Positions 58,128 to 64,000 of a DNA stretch of 64,000 bases are shown piece after piece. How positions within the stretch are numbered: the first letter of the stretch is position 1; the number at the start of each line of letters is the position of its first letter. Origin of the DNA: Actinoallomurus bryophytorum (GTDB lineage: Bacteria > Actinomycetota > Actinomycetes > Streptosporangiales > Streptosporangiaceae). Position numbers and translations under genes: made by a program. Location of the stretch: positions 372,001 through 436,000 of the forward strand of contig NZ_VFOZ01000003.1 of assembly GCF_006716425.1 (NCBI RefSeq), read 5' to 3'. The notes beneath the pieces are model-generated. The model was not told the DNA's origin and did not search any database. It was given only the letters and a program-made list of their open reading frames with translations.

Positions 58128-60640
58128 GACACACGCTCCACGGTGCCGGCCGTGCCGTCGACCGTGACCAGCTCGCCGTCACGCAGCAGCCGGGTCGCGC
58201 GCCCGGTGGCCACGGTGGCCGGCACCCGGTACTCGCGGGCGATGATCGCCGGGTGGGAGAGCAGACCGCCGGTGTCGGTGACCAGCGCGCCGATGCTGGG
58301 GAACAGCACGGACCACACCGGAGAGGTGATCGGGCAGACCAGTACGTCGCCGGCACGGATCTTCCCGAACTCCCCCTCGTCCTGGACGATGCGAACGGGC
58401 CCGGTGTAGCGCCCGGCGGAAACCCCGATGCCCTGCAGCCGATCACCGTCCACGGGGACGCCGGCCTGCGCCTGGGGGCCGAGGACCAGGTCCACGAGCC
58501 ACAGGAGCGCTTTCATGGCGAACCGCGCCTCGGCGGGCAGCGGGTCCAGCGACGGCGGAGGTCCGGGATCCCTGCCGTACGAGGACGGCCCCGGGTGGGC
58601 GAGCACCCAGGCCCGCTCGCCCTTGCGCCGCACGACCAGGTCGCGCCGGTCGTCACCGGAGCGCAGCGCGGCGCGAACCTCCGCCGGCTCCAGGAAGAAC
58701 ACGTCGTCGCGGTGGACGATCTGGCCTCGGCGGGCGAGCCGCCGGCCGAACTCCAGAGCGGCCAGGCGTACCAGCGCGATCGGCCCGCTGACGGTGACGA
58801 ACTCGTTGTCCTCGCGGACCGGATAGGCGCGCCGGGCGCGGGTGAGCGCCCGCTCGAAGCGCCGCCGATCGGCGGGCGGTCGCGCCGCCAGCCTGCCGCG
58901 GGCCTCGCGCTCGGCCTCGGCGCGGCACGCTTCGGACGTCGCGTCCTCCGCCCGCGGGTCGTAGCCCCGGGCGAGCTGGTCGCGGATCAGCCCGAGCGTG
59001 AGCCCGGGGAGCTCGGCGATGGTCGGATCGGCCACCTCGTAGCGCACCGCCCGGCAGCCGTACTCACGCTGGTAGACGGCGAGCGCCGCGGTGAACTCGG
59101 CGTCCGCGCCGGTCCGCGGCTCGGTCATCGGACCGGCCCGCTCGACCAGCTCACGTACCGCCGGGCGGGCCGCCGCGAGCGCGGTCAGGTCGGCGAGCCG
59201 GCGCGCCGGCTCGGTCGAACGCCGGGAAAGACCCGACAACAGCGTCAAGGCTCGCGCGTCATCCCAGCCCAGCAGGTCGCGGCAGGTGACCGCGAGGTCG
59301 GCGAGCATCAGCCCGATCGCCGGGTGCAGCCGCATGTGCACGAAGTCGCCGTCGTCGTGCAGGGCGACGACGGCGTCGAGGTGCCGGTCGAGCTCCTCGT
59401 CGGAGTAGCCGCTCGGGTCGACATCGCGCAGCCGCGCGAACCGGCCGGCGAACTCCGGCAGCCAGACGTCCTCCCAGCGTTCGACGAGCCGCCCCGCCGT
59501 GTCCGCGCGGATCGCGCGGACACAGGTGCGGATCCGCCTCCGCAGCGCCGGCACACATCGGATGAGCAGCGGCCACAGCCGGCTCGGCGGGGCACCGCGG
59601 TCCTTGCCGCCCAGTGGCACCAGCCGCAAGTACTCCCAGCCCCCGATGTCGCGTACGTCCAAGCCCTCCAGCAGGAAACCATGCTCGGCGAACGCGTCCC
59701 GTAAGGCCCGGGTGCGCACCTCGAACAGGGCCCGCATGAACGGCGACCACGGCTGGGGAGCGTGTGTGGCCTCGCGGGTCCAGTACCCGGGCGGCGGCTC
59801 GACCGGGACCGGCACCGGTTCGGGGAGGGGCTCCGGTAGTGCGGTGATCGGCCGGGCCTGGAGCAGGAACAGCCCGCCCTCGGCGAGCGCCCATTCGATG
59901 TCCTGGGGTACGCCCTCGTGCGCCTCCACCCGCCGGGCCAGCTCGGCGACCGATCGGACCTGAGCCGCGTCGACCGCGTCCTCCGGGTGCGCACCACAGG
60001 TCGCCGTACCGCCCCGCACCACCCATTCGTCCGGGCAGGTCGCCCCGGAGACGAGCCGGTCCCCCAGACCGTGTACGGCGCTGACCACCACCTCCCCCCG
60101 CTCGCCGGTGACCGGGTTGGCGGTGAACGCCACGCCGGCCGCCTCGGCGGGCACCAGCCGCTGGACGAGCACCGCGAGCCGGCTGTCCTGCGGCAGGCCG
60201 TGGGCCTCGCGGTAGAGGCGGACGTGCGCCAGGCGACCTGACGTCCAGCACGCGACCACCGCCGCCAGCAGCGGCTCCCCGGCCCTCACGTCCAGCACGG
60301 TCTCGTACTGCCCGGCGTGCGAGGCGTCTTCGCCGTCCTCCTCGACGCCCGAGGAACGCACGGCCAGCGGTCCGCCCCCCAGCCGCCCGGCCGCGGTCAG
60401 GACGGCCGCCGCCAACCGGTCGTCGAGACGACCGCCGACCAGCGCGCGGTCCAGCGTCCCGGCCGGAATCACGAAGCCGTCCGGCACCGGGAACCCGGCC
60501 GCCCGCAGCCGGCCCAGACTCGCCGCCTTACCCCCGGCCTCCGCCGGACCCAGCCGGCCGGCCTCGTCCAAAGCCACGATGTCGCACGTCCGCTGACCGA
60601 CCACAGCACCGCTCCTTCGCCGATCGGATACGTCCAGCAT
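58124..60640 (-). CDS. Phosphotransferase of the rifampin phosphotransferase/PEP synthase fold
   Basis: 838 residues. The N-terminal ATP-grasp domain has GGKAASLGRLRAAGFPVPDG, VRSSGVEEDGEDASHAGQY and the closing DIEWALAEGGLFLLQARPIT. The middle (about 300-730) corresponds to the substrate-binding part of rifampin phosphotransferases (EYGCRAVRYEVADPTIAELP). The swivelling domain has TDTGGLLSHPAIIAREYRVP with the expected phosphorylated His. RPH enzymes move the beta-phosphate of ATP to rifamycin. The natural substrate here is unknown; no rifamycin-associated palindrome is seen upstream. First gene of the minus-strand block with a coupled methyltransferase. Confidence 0.82.
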   Translation of the reverse strand: MLDVSDRRRSGAVVGQRTCDIVALDEAGRLGPAEAGGKAASLGRLRAAGFPVPDGFVIPAGTLDRALVGGRLDDRLAAAVLTAAGRLGGGPLAVRSSGVEEDGEDASHAGQYETVLDVRAGEPLLAAVVACWTSGRLAHVRLYREAHGLPQDSRLAVLVQRLVPAEAAGVAFTANPVTGERGEVVVSAVHGLGDRLVSGATCPDEWVVRGGTATCGAHPEDAVDAAQVRSVAELARRVEAHEGVPQDIEWALAEGGLFLLQARPITALPEPLPEPVPVPVEPPPGYWTREATHAPQPWSPFMRALFEVRTRALRDAFAEHGFLLEGLDVRDIGGWEYLRLVPLGGKDRGAPPSRLWPLLIRCVPALRRRIRTCVRAIRADTAGRLVERWEDVWLPEFAGRFARLRDVDPSGYSDEELDRHLDAVVALHDDGDFVHMRLHPAIGLMLADLAVTCRDLLGWDDARALTLLSGLSRRSTEPARRLADLTALAAARPAVRELVERAGPMTEPRTGADAEFTAALAVYQREYGCRAVRYEVADPTIAELPGLTLGLIRDQLARGYDPRAEDATSEACRAEAEREARGRLAARPPADRRRFERALTRARRAYPVREDNEFVTVSGPIALVRLAALEFGRRLARRGQIVHRDDVFFLEPAEVRAALRSGDDRRDLVVRRKGERAWVLAHPGPSSYGRDPGPPPSLDPLPAEARFAMKALLWLVDLVLGPQAQAGVPVDGDRLQGIGVSAGRYTGPVRIVQDEGEFGKIRAGDVLVCPITSPVWSVLFPSIGALVTDTGGLLSHPAIIAREYRVPATVATGRATRLLRDGELVTVDGTAGTVERVS

Positions 60641-60665
60641 CGGCCTGCGCCGGCGCCTCGGCCGA

Positions 60666-60684
60666 TACGTATCCCTACGTATCC
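60666..60684. promoter_or_regulatory. 9-bp direct repeat upstream of the phosphotransferase gene
   Basis: TACGTATCC occurs at 60666-60674 and 60676-60684, a period of ten bases, i.e. one helical turn. The first copy is part of the palindrome GATACGTATC (60664-60673). The site lies 26-44 bases before the start at 60640. Same-face spacing suggests binding of a regulator, perhaps the LuxR-type protein encoded in the same block. Confidence 0.45.
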
Positions 60685-60742
60685 GCGTCGGGCGATGGCC
60701 GGGACCTGAGGCCGCGGTGGATCGGCTCGTCCCCCGCGCGGG

Positions 60743-61402
60743 TCAGCGGCGCAGCGCCCGGCGGGCGAGCCGGTTCCCGAGGAACTGCCCCGCCTGCACG
60801 ATCACGACGATCGTGGCGACGGTGATGTAGACGATCGGCCAGTTGTAGCGCTGTGACCCGTAGGTGATCGCGAAGTCGCCCAGGCCACCGCCGCCGAAGA
60901 GCCCGGCCTGCGCGGACATGTCGACGACCGCGACGAAGATGAACGTGTAGCCGAGGATGATCGGACCGAGCGCCTCCGGGATGAGCACCGTGACGATGAT
61001 GCCCACCGGCCGGGCCCCGGCCGCGCGCGCCGCCTCGATCACGCCGGGGCCGACCGTCAGCAGGTTCTGCTCGACGATGCGGCTGACCGCGAACGCCGCG
61101 GACAGCGACAGCGCGAAGGTGACCGCGTTCGTACCGATCGTCGTGCCGAGGGTGTTCAGCATCAGCGGCTGGATCGCGGTGAGGAAGATGACGAACGGGA
61201 TCGGCCGTACGACGTTGACGAGGACGTTGACGGCGACGTACACGGGCCGGTTGGCCATGAGGTTGCCCGGCCGGGTGGCGTACAGGACGAGCCCGATGGC
61301 CAGGCCGAGCACACCACCGGCCACCACCGAGATGACCACGATGTAGAAGGTCTGCCCGATCGCCTGCCGGAAGACCGGCAGGTTGGTGAGGAACTCGTGC
61401 AT
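60743..61402 (-). CDS. metI: Methionine ABC transporter, permease
   Basis: 219 residues with five to six helices of the MetI family. TFYIVVISVVAGGVLGLAIG, NVVRPIPFVIFLTAIQPLML and the EAA-like loop EAARAAGARPVGIIVTVLIP are typical. It forms the membrane channel for MetN, one base downstream of the metN stop. The unit metQ-metN-metI is complete. Last gene of the operon; the stop is 102 bases from the phosphotransferase start region. Confidence 0.9.
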   Translation of the reverse strand: MHEFLTNLPVFRQAIGQTFYIVVISVVAGGVLGLAIGLVLYATRPGNLMANRPVYVAVNVLVNVVRPIPFVIFLTAIQPLMLNTLGTTIGTNAVTFALSLSAAFAVSRIVEQNLLTVGPGVIEAARAAGARPVGIIVTVLIPEALGPIILGYTFIFVAVVDMSAQAGLFGGGGLGDFAITYGSQRYNWPIVYITVATIVVIVQAGQFLGNRLARRALRR

Positions 61403-61403
61403 C

Positions 61404-62474
61404 TCAGTCCTCCTCCGTCAGCTCGACGCCGTCGGACCGCAGCGCCGCCAGCGACGCGTCCACGGCGTCCGGCGGCCCCGTAAGTTCGAAGGTGAGACTC
61501 CCGACAGGTCTGTCCTGCAGCTCGCTGATGCCGCCGAAGACGATCTCCGCCGCGACCTCGTGGCGCAGGAACGTGGCGGCGAGCGCGGTCTGGAAGCCGG
61601 TACGGTCGCGCACCCGTACGGTGACGAGACGCCCGGAGTGCGTGCGCCGCAGCCGCGCCAGCGTCGCGGCCGACGGACGGTCGCGCAGGGTGGTGCCGAC
61701 GAAGCGGGCGGCGGCCTCGGTGCTCGGGTGCGCGAAGACCTCGTACAGGCTCCCGGACTCGACGAGCTCGCCTCCGTCGAGTACCGCCACCCGGTCCGCG
61801 ATGCTGCGGATGACGTCCAGTTCGTGGGTGATGATGACGATCGTGACGCCCAGTTCGCGGTTGATGCGCCGGAGCAGGGCGAGCACCTCGCCCGTCGTCT
61901 CCGGGTCGAGCGCGCTCGTGGCCTCGTCGGCGAGCAGCAGCGAGGGTTCGGTGGCCAGGGCCCGTGCGATCCCCACCCGCTGTTTCTGCCCGCCGGACAG
62001 TTGCTCCGGATGGTCGTGGGCACGGTCCAGCAGCCCCACGAAGTCCAGCAGCCGCGCCACCCTGCGGTCGCGTTCGGGCTGCCCGACTCCGGCGACCTTG
62101 AGCGGGTACGCGACGTTGCCCGCGACGGTACGCGACCGGAACAGGTTGAACTGCTGGAAGATCATGCCGATGTCGCGCCGTACGTTTCGCCGATCGCGTT
62201 CGGACAGGGCCGTGACCTCGTGCGGCCCGACATGGATCCGCCCTTCGGTGGGCGTCTCCAGGCCGTTGATCAGCCGTACCAGCGTGCTCTTGCCGGCGCC
62301 GGAGTGGCCGATGACGCCGAAGACCTCGCCGCGGGCGACCTCCAGGCTCACATCGCGCAACGCGGTCAACGGCGTGCCGCGCCGGCCGTTCCCGGGAAAA
62401 CGCTTGGTCACGTGCTCGATACGGACGTACGGCTCGGAGCCGGCCGGCTCGGCGTCTCTGGTGGTGACGGACAT
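61404..62474 (-). CDS. metN: Methionine ABC transporter, ATP-binding protein with NIL domain
   Basis: 356 residues. Walker A GHSGAGKST, signature LSGGQKQR, Walker B LLLADEATSALD and H-loop His in IITHELDV are intact. FQQFNLFRSRTVAGNVAYPL is characteristic of MetN. The C-terminal NIL domain (about 265-356) binds methionine and inhibits ATPase activity when the pool is full, as known for MetN. Translated from ATG 62474, 49 bases after metQ. Confidence 0.92.
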   Translation of the reverse strand: MSVTTRDAEPAGSEPYVRIEHVTKRFPGNGRRGTPLTALRDVSLEVARGEVFGVIGHSGAGKSTLVRLINGLETPTEGRIHVGPHEVTALSERDRRNVRRDIGMIFQQFNLFRSRTVAGNVAYPLKVAGVGQPERDRRVARLLDFVGLLDRAHDHPEQLSGGQKQRVGIARALATEPSLLLADEATSALDPETTGEVLALLRRINRELGVTIVIITHELDVIRSIADRVAVLDGGELVESGSLYEVFAHPSTEAAARFVGTTLRDRPSAATLARLRRTHSGRLVTVRVRDRTGFQTALAATFLRHEVAAEIVFGGISELQDRPVGSLTFELTGPPDAVDASLAALRSDGVELTEED

Positions 62475-62523
62475 ATCGCACCGGTGGCCCGGCACCGTAC
62501 GGTCCGGGCCACCTCTCCTTTTC

Positions 62524-63480
62524 CTACTTCTGCGCCGCCTGGGCCTGTGCCTGGACGGTCTTCAGCTCCGCCTGCAACGTCGCCGGCGTCACGTCGCGGA
62601 ACACCGCGGTGCCTCCGTTGGCCGTCTGGACGCCCTTCTCCACCGATGGGTCGTGGTACAGCGCGGCCAGCTTCAGGTACGTCGGGTTGTCCTTGTCCGC
62701 GGCGCGGGAGACGAAGAGGTTCACGTACGGGGCGGCGATCGGGCTGGCCGGGTCGTCCTGGAATATCGCGTCCGACTTCGCCAGCTTCGCGCTCGTCGCG
62801 TAGTTGTTGTTGACGATCGCCGCGGCCGCCGAGCCGTTGAGTACGGCCCGCGCGGTCTGTGACGCGTCCAGGGTGACGACGTCGACCCGGTGCGAGGTGA
62901 TGTCGGAGGTGCTGGAGAACGCGGTGCCGCCGTTCTTCAGCGTCACCAGCTTGGCGGCCTGCAGCACCAGCAGCCCGCGCGCCTCGTTGATCGCGTCGTT
63001 CGGGATCGCGACCTTGGCGCCGTCCGGCAGCGCGGCCGGGGCGTGGTACTTCAGCGCGTAGAGCGGCAGCGGGTAGACCGCCGTCGCGCCGATGGGCTGC
63101 AGGTCCTCGTGCGCGGTGACGTTGTAGTTCGCCAGGTACTGGATGTGCTGGAACTGGTTCAGGTCGAGCTGCTTCTGTTTCAACGCGGGGTTCGGCTGGC
63201 TGTAGTCGTTGAAGTTGACATACGTCACGGTGACGTTCAGCCGCTTCTTCGCCAGCGCCGCGTAGGTCTTCCAGTACGGCTCGGACGCGTCGGCGACACC
63301 GATGCGTACCGTCTTCGCGTCGTCGGAGCCGCCGGTCACGGCGACGACGACCGCGACGACGACGATGGCGGCCACGACCACGGCCGAGACGATCCAGTTG
63401 ATGCGTCGCCTGCCGCTGGAGCGGCGTTCCGGCAACTGGGGCTCGTCCGCCGGTTCGCTGGGCGTGGACGAATCGGACAC
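62524..63480 (-). CDS. metQ: Methionine ABC transporter, membrane-anchored substrate-binding protein
   Basis: 318 residues of the NlpA/MetQ family. The core has VRIGVADASEPYWKTYAALA, NQFQHIQYLANYN and the ending PTYLKLAALYHDPSV. Instead of a lipobox it carries an N-terminal membrane helix at about 28-48 (WIVSAVVVAAIVVVAVVVAV) after a cytosolic arm, so it is anchored by a transmembrane segment. GGAGG lies six bases before the ATG. A leader peptide and hairpins are upstream, consistent with attenuation control. Confidence 0.9.
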   Translation of the reverse strand: MSDSSTPSEPADEPQLPERRSSGRRRINWIVSAVVVAAIVVVAVVVAVTGGSDDAKTVRIGVADASEPYWKTYAALAKKRLNVTVTYVNFNDYSQPNPALKQKQLDLNQFQHIQYLANYNVTAHEDLQPIGATAVYPLPLYALKYHAPAALPDGAKVAIPNDAINEARGLLVLQAAKLVTLKNGGTAFSSTSDITSHRVDVVTLDASQTARAVLNGSAAAAIVNNNYATSAKLAKSDAIFQDDPASPIAAPYVNLFVSRAADKDNPTYLKLAALYHDPSVEKGVQTANGGTAVFRDVTPATLQAELKTVQAQAQAAQK

Positions 63481-63561
63481 AACAACCTCCGGGGTTCATC
63501 GATGAGTGCACCGGCCGGCCACCGTCACGTGCGGCGGCCGCCGGGGAGTGAAAGGGAGCAA

Positions 63562-63581
63562 TCGCGTGGATGGGCACGCGA
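63562..63581 (-). terminator. Possible attenuator hairpin in the metQ leader region
   Basis: TCGCGTG (63562-63568) and CACGCGA (63575-63581) form a perfect 7-bp stem with a 6-base loop, followed in the minus direction by TTGCTCCCTTT. It lies 36 bases after the leader-peptide stop and about 80 bases before the metQ start. It could be an intrinsic terminator or an anti-antiterminator. Confidence 0.35.
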
Positions 63582-63617
63582 GCGGCGAACGTCGTCAGGA
63601 GCGACGCCGTGCCGGTC

Positions 63618-63683
63618 TCATCGGCGACAGAGGCTGCTCGCGACGTGCGCGTAGTCGACCACGCGTCGACTGGTCAGCAGCAC
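63618..63683 (-). CDS. Leader peptide upstream of metQNI, ending in SSLCRR
   Basis: A GTG at 63683 opens a 21-residue peptide, VLLTSRRVVDYAHVASSLCRR, followed by TGA at 63618. The pattern LTSRRxxDxxRVxSxLCR is typical of short leader peptides upstream of sulfur and methionine genes in actinobacteria, in which a Cys codon near the stop is thought to sense cysteinyl-tRNA supply and steer attenuation. The frame is open up to an ATG at 63803, but that codon overlaps the predicted promoter; a leaderless start at the ATG 63794, giving 58 residues, is the other option. Codons of the C-terminal part fit the conserved pattern. Confidence 0.6.
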   Translation of the reverse strand: MLLTSRRVVDYAHVASSLCRR

Positions 63684-63801
63684 CTCACGTAGGAGCGGTC
63701 TGCCGGCCGGCGAGACCCTGGTCTCGCCGGATGCGAGCGACCACCCGATGGTCGCGGTCGCGCGGCTCCGCCGGCGCGGCTGACTGGAAAGCATGGTTTT
63801 C

Positions 63802-63831
63802 ATACTAGTTAAGTAGGTATTTCTCTCGCAA
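63802..63831 (-). promoter_or_regulatory. Promoter of the leader peptide-metQNI unit
   Basis: On the minus strand TTGCGA (63826-63831) and TAGTAT (63802-63807) are spaced by 18 bases, in an AT-rich patch. The transcription start would be near 63795. A start at 63803 for the longer frame would lie upstream of this point, so the peptide must begin further in. Confidence 0.5.
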
Positions 63832-63855
63832 GTGGCCAGGCCGACGCGAGCACGC

Positions 63856-63909
63856 CCCGTCGGTGACCATGCGGACCCTTACGGAAGGGACCGCATGATC
63901 ACCGACGGG
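63856..63909 (-). terminator. Large hairpin downstream of the right-edge gene
   Basis: CCCGTCGGTGACCATGCGG at 63856 onward pairs with a complementary arm ending at 63909. The arms are 23 bases each with two mismatches, and the loop is 8 bases (63879-63886). It begins eight bases after the stop of the gene at 63917. There is no T-tract, so a terminator or a mRNA-end stabiliser is inferred. Confidence 0.6.
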
Positions 63910-63916
63910 TGGCGGG

Positions 63917-64000
63917 TCAGTGAGCCTCCAGAGTCCGCGTCTGGCGGATCTCCTTCCAGCTCTTGGGAGTGGTCTTCAGGGCGACCTGCTGGGGCGGGGC
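63917..64000 (-). CDS. C-terminal end of an unidentified gene (5' part outside window)
   Basis: Only the last 27 codons are inside the window. The product ends KTTPKSWKEIRQTRTLEAH, with basic and polar residues and no recognisable motif. The stop at 63917-63919 is followed by the hairpin at 63856-63909. Family cannot be named. Confidence 0.55.
   Translation of the reverse strand, partial: APPQQVALKTTPKSWKEIRQTRTLEAH

Noticed and set aside
60641-60742. Rifamycin-associated element before the RPH-like gene
   Set aside because: I looked for the 19-bp GGGGCTTGCnnCAAGCCCC palindrome known before many RPH genes and found none; only the TACGTATCC repeat is present.
63684-63803. 61-residue version of the metQ leader peptide starting at 63803
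   Set aside because: The ATG overlaps the predicted -10 element and would lie upstream of the transcription start; only the C-terminal 21 residues show the known leader pattern.

Overview
The window reads as chromosomal DNA of a high-GC actinomycete, probably a soil filamentous genus (Streptosporangiales/Thermomonosporaceae-like; inferred from gene content, not tested). Third codon positions are G/C-rich, GTG and TTG starts are common, genes often overlap by 1-4 bases, and the gene set fits: WS/DGAT acyltransferase, DUF1707-FHA protein, large LuxR-type ATPases, ROK, LacI and IclR sugar regulators, a hydroxamate siderophore module with DmdR/IdeR-like iron boxes, and a Cys-containing leader peptide before a methionine transporter. 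No rRNA, tRNA, CRISPR, transposase or phage gene was recognised.

Layout. 1-1.8 kb: end of a KamA-like radical SAM gene, an ICMT-type methyltransferase and two decayed genes (ACT protein, aldo/keto reductase). 1.8-10.7 kb: an acid-sugar catabolic locus under an IclR regulator (2-oxoglutarate-semialdehyde dehydrogenase, CUT2 sugar ABC transporter, a TIM-barrel protein of unclear function, enolase-superfamily dehydratase, Zn-dehydrogenase), with one operator motif upstream of two transcription units. 10.7-14.2 kb: SRPBCC protein, P450, a lower-GC island with a toxin-like orphan gene and a 53-aa partner, DUF1707-FHA protein. 14.2-21 kb: a ROK-controlled operon with a CUT1 ABC transporter, GH4 glycosidase and BadF-type sugar kinase, with a readable promoter and a perfect 19-bp operator. 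21-25.3 kb: O-methyltransferase, TrmO, membrane glycosyltransferase, HEAT-like protein.

25.3-32.8 kb: a LacI-centred locus. A LamG protein, a secreted sugar dehydrogenase and an NMT1-type ABC transporter lie beside a LacI regulator; near-identical GAAAGCGCTTTC palindromes stand before both the dehydrogenase and the transporter. 32.8-38.4 kb: two-component system, wax-ester synthase family acyltransferase, HxlR/SDR divergent pair with twin operators. 38.4-45.4 kb: an iron-regulated hydroxamate cassette (N-hydroxylase, formyltransferase, M20 hydrolase, heterodimeric ABC half-transporters) with no peptide synthetase in view. 45.4-49.9 kb: PdxH, small hypotheticals, FAD protein, a 14-nt tandem repeat, lipoprotein, DUF5713.

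50-60.6 kb: two giant LuxR-family ATPases, two methyltransferases and a phosphotransferase of the rifampin-phosphotransferase/PEP-synthase fold, most of them on one strand. 60.7-63.8 kb: metQNI methionine importer preceded by a short leader peptide ending in LCRR with its own promoter and a possible attenuator. The right edge holds the last codons of another gene and a large terminator-like hairpin.

The observations I consider least ordinary are the siderophore cassette without an assembly enzyme and its ABC pair with complementary ATP-site decay, the phosphotransferase/methyltransferase operon, the leader-peptide control of metQNI, and the TIM-barrel protein inside the IclR regulon. All are inferences from sequence reading; none was tested by database search.
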